Origin: Bog-159 sp963818855
GTDB lineage: Bacteria; Acidobacteriota; Terriglobia; Bryobacterales; Bryobacteraceae
Length of the DNA stretch: 64,000 nt
Direction: 5' to 3'
Assembly (NCBI GenBank): GCA_963818855.1
Contig: CAWFUH010000005.1
Coordinates: 248,001-312,000 of the forward strand
The notes under the pieces were generated by a model. It did not search any database. It had not been told where the DNA came from and saw only the letters and a program-made list of their open reading frames with translations. The position numbers and the translations under genes were made by a program. Positions 61,901-64,000 of the stretch are shown here, in pieces. Each line of letters begins with the position of its first letter. Positions within the stretch are counted from its first letter, which is position 1.

Positions 61901-63616
61901 TCACCTGGTTCCGCGGCTTGTGCCGACCGTGCCGATCGAATTCGCGGCAGCAAGATACTGCCGGGCTGCTCTCACCTGCGGCAGATCGTCATCTGCATGC
62001 GACCAAGCGTCCAGGAATTCGCGATAGGCCTTCACCGCTTCGGGGCGCTTGCCCTCCTTGTCCCAAGCCGTCGCAACACCATACAGAGCGAATCCGGAAT
62101 GCGGCCGTCGCGCAAGCGCTTTGGCAAACTCCGTGCGGGCCTCGTCGAATTTGGCGGCCCGAACAGATAACGCGCCGAGCACTTCCAGTGCCGGACGCGA
62201 GTATAGCGGCGGCTCGGAATAACCCAGTTTCTTCTCTTCCTCGTCGGCGCGGATCAGCAGCTTACGGGCGGCTTCAAAATCGCCCCTTTGTCCCGCGATC
62301 AAGCCCCTTAGTTCCAGCGATGCCGTTCCCAAGAGCTTCAGCACTCGCTTTTGCCCGCCTTGATTCTTTTCGTCCAGATCTTCCTGCGATACGCGCCAAA
62401 GCAGCGCCTCGAGTGCGTTCGCGTGGGTCTCTGCATCCGCCAATCGGCTCGCTTCCGCCGCCTTCATACCGCGGGCATATTCCAGCAGACCATCCCGGTA
62501 TCCACGTGCCCAGGTGTTTAGCTCTTCATCGGCCACCCCGAAATTCAACGGATGCTCGATGACGTCGTCCCACCGGGCATAGCGCACGGCCAGGCGCGCT
62601 TCCGTACTGCCGATCTGAAGCACATAAAAGAACGGGTTCGACGTGCGGTCCGGATCATCGGCTACTCCGGCCAGGGTGTGCGCCTCTTCGCGTGCCTCTT
62701 GGTAGCGGCCCTCCTCGGCGCAGTCGGCGATCAGGTAACTGATATTGTGCACGTAATTCCAGTCGTCGCGAACGGCGATGTGCTGGCGGGCCATGTAGTC
62801 CGCGTCCACCCGCTTGGCCGCGAGGAAGATCTCCCGCGCTCGCTCGTAATCGCCCACCCGAAAGAAGATGTGACCAGGCATGTGCACCATGTGTCCGGAC
62901 GCCGGCGCCAGCGAACCCAACCTTTCTGCGCTCTCGAGTGCCCATTCCGGATGCTCACTGTCCTCTATGGCGTGAATCCAGTAATGATTCGTGGCGGCGT
63001 TATCAGGATATTGGCGCAGCAATTCGCGCAACATCGCCTGACCGTAGAACGTGCCAGATCGTGGATCGCCCTTTTCATCGTAGCCATGGTTCAGCCGGAG
63101 CACGTACAACAGCTTGGCATCGATATCGTCTGGGTAGCGCTGGATCAGGGCTTCCATCTCCTCGGCGAAAGCATGGTCGCCCGCGTCGCCCTTCTGATCC
63201 TGGGACGCGGCGTCGGCCCGGATATAGCGCTGCTCGCGATCGGAAGCTCTGTCACTCAGCTCCTCAGCCTTGGCTAATTCCGGCTTGGCCCGGTCTGCGT
63301 TTCCGCGCATACTCAGCGCACGCGCCAGGCCCCAATGGCACATGGCGCAATCCGGGTCGATCCGCGCTGCCTGTTCAAAGGCGCGCATGGCTTCGTAATC
63401 CCAAAAACAGTGCAGGAGGGCTAAGCCTTGGTCGAACCAGCGCTGCACTTCCGTCGATTTGGTCGTGATCGGGATGTGGCTGTGGCCAATACCGTCCATG
63501 GCAACCGGCCCAGGTAGTTTCGTCAGGTCCACAGCCGGCTCGGCATTCAACGCATGGTGATGTCCTTGTGCCAGTACGCACGAGCAGAATATCAAGGAGG
63601 CGAGCAGGAGTTTCAC
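61901..63616 (-). CDS. Exported TPR-repeat protein
   Basis: A 571-residue protein with a signal peptide (residues 1-17, MKLLLASLIFCSCVLAQ). It begins with a His-rich stretch (GHHHALNAE) and the conserved TEVQRWFDQGLALLHCFWDY, then tetratricopeptide repeats (AMRAFEQAARIDPDCAMCHW, ALRRPHSGFALYGVATAW-like units near 500). HMVHMPGHIFFRVGDYERAR (about 245) and DNAATNHYWIHAIEDSEHPE (about 208) are further hallmarks of this family of large periplasmic TPR proteins. Function is unknown. It appears to be monocistronic. Confidence 0.85.
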   Translation of the reverse strand: MKLLLASLIFCSCVLAQGHHHALNAEPAVDLTKLPGPVAMDGIGHSHIPITTKSTEVQRWFDQGLALLHCFWDYEAMRAFEQAARIDPDCAMCHWGLARALSMRGNADRAKPELAKAEELSDRASDREQRYIRADAASQDQKGDAGDHAFAEEMEALIQRYPDDIDAKLLYVLRLNHGYDEKGDPRSGTFYGQAMLRELLRQYPDNAATNHYWIHAIEDSEHPEWALESAERLGSLAPASGHMVHMPGHIFFRVGDYERAREIFLAAKRVDADYMARQHIAVRDDWNYVHNISYLIADCAEEGRYQEAREEAHTLAGVADDPDRTSNPFFYVLQIGSTEARLAVRYARWDDVIEHPLNFGVADEELNTWARGYRDGLLEYARGMKAAEASRLADAETHANALEALLWRVSQEDLDEKNQGGQKRVLKLLGTASLELRGLIAGQRGDFEAARKLLIRADEEEKKLGYSEPPLYSRPALEVLGALSVRAAKFDEARTEFAKALARRPHSGFALYGVATAWDKEGKRPEAVKAYREFLDAWSHADDDLPQVRAARQYLAAANSIGTVGTSRGTR

Positions 63617-64000
63617 GCGGATTCTCCTTACAGTATATCAGCGGCTTTCGAATTCACCGCACAGTGCAACGAGGATACCGACAGGCGGTGCCTTCGCAAC
63701 CCACCGCCGCGGTGGACCGGCTTAAAACCCAACGATTCGAAAGTGATTTCCGTTTCTTATGGCGGGTGCGCAAAGGCTGCTCACGGTACCAGCTAAGCCC
63801 TATGACATAGCGCTCGATGCCTCTTCAGCCCAGCTCCGGTCCCGCGCGACCTGTGCGATCGAGTTCGCCCTCCACGCCCGCGATGCCATCGCCGCCGCCG
63901 GGTACGCCGCGGCTGGGCACGGCTCGCCGCCATTTTGGACCGGCACGGACTCCACCTTTATAGCCCGGGACCGTCGTCGACATCATCCGGCAACTCGTTC
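63617..64000. other. No gene identified to the window edge
   Basis: A plus-strand stretch (about 63690-63795) encodes PSQPTAAVDRLKTQRFESDF and LWRVRKGCSRYQL without a start or family. A minus-strand stretch at 63960-63805 encodes IKVESVPVQNGGEPCPAAAY before a stop. Either may be the end of a gene lying beyond the window, but I cannot support one. Confidence 0.3.

Overview
The window is high-GC bacterial DNA. Its gene content points to an acidobacterium of the Candidatus Solibacter / Bryobacterales type: an ADOP-type (MacB-like) permease without an ATPase, a TonB/ExbB/ExbD/ExbD/TPR-lipoprotein operon behind tgt-yajC-secD-secF, WYL regulators, a GloVer-repeat protein, short dispersed palindromes of the GCGGGGCTGAAGCCCCGC kind, and very many decayed insertion sequences. 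This assignment comes from recognised families, not from a database search.

Layout. 1-1524: end of a Fis-type regulator, phosphoglycolate phosphatase, zinc-ribbon membrane protein. 1525-4662: a graveyard in which an intact IS630 element (TA target duplication, inverted repeats) sits inside a dead integrase-core transposase, followed by a broken ADP-ribosylation/crystallin J1-type gene. 4663-16310: ordinary genes (DUF3467 protein, ArnT-like glycosyltransferase, SDR and divergent WYL regulator, purM-purN, quinone oxidoreductase) and a very large receptor-like membrane protein broken by a 16-bp tandem duplication. 16409-20630: a minus-strand operon of receiver protein, porin, plastocyanin-like periplasmic protein and sensor histidine kinase. 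20956-25747: prmA, a HEPN gene overlapping an unknown partner, a DapA-family aldolase, a methyltransferase, an L,D-transpeptidase. 25760-28410: decayed group II intron and IS1380 pieces around a secreted-protein gene. 28494-41547: tgt, yajC, secD, secF, TonB system, two CPBP-type membrane proteins (one lacking the catalytic glutamates) and an ADOP permease. 41860-50286: amidohydrolase, NAD-dependent epimerase, two exported RidA proteins, a c-type cytochrome overlapping a PQQ dehydrogenase, with gene fragments between. 50287-61276: a mobile-element island with a decayed integrase, a truncated S9 peptidase, an IS1380 remnant, a group II intron with reverse transcriptase, a compact operon of DUF6431-like zinc-ribbon protein, CHC2/Toprim primase and two tyrosine recombinases, a broken AraC regulator and an ISL3 element. 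61901-63616: TPR protein.

How the genes work together: purM and purN give consecutive-pathway purine enzymes; YajC/SecD/SecF drive export and the TonB system energises outer-membrane import from the same stretch; the cytochrome is the likely electron acceptor of the PQQ dehydrogenase; the histidine kinase and receiver flank the exported proteins they may control. The best candidate for an undescribed system is the primase/two-recombinase operon at 55398-58537; the HEPN pair at 21815-22590 is second. At least six genes are broken by single small indels that can be reconstructed from the sequence itself; sequencing error cannot be excluded for the single-base ones.
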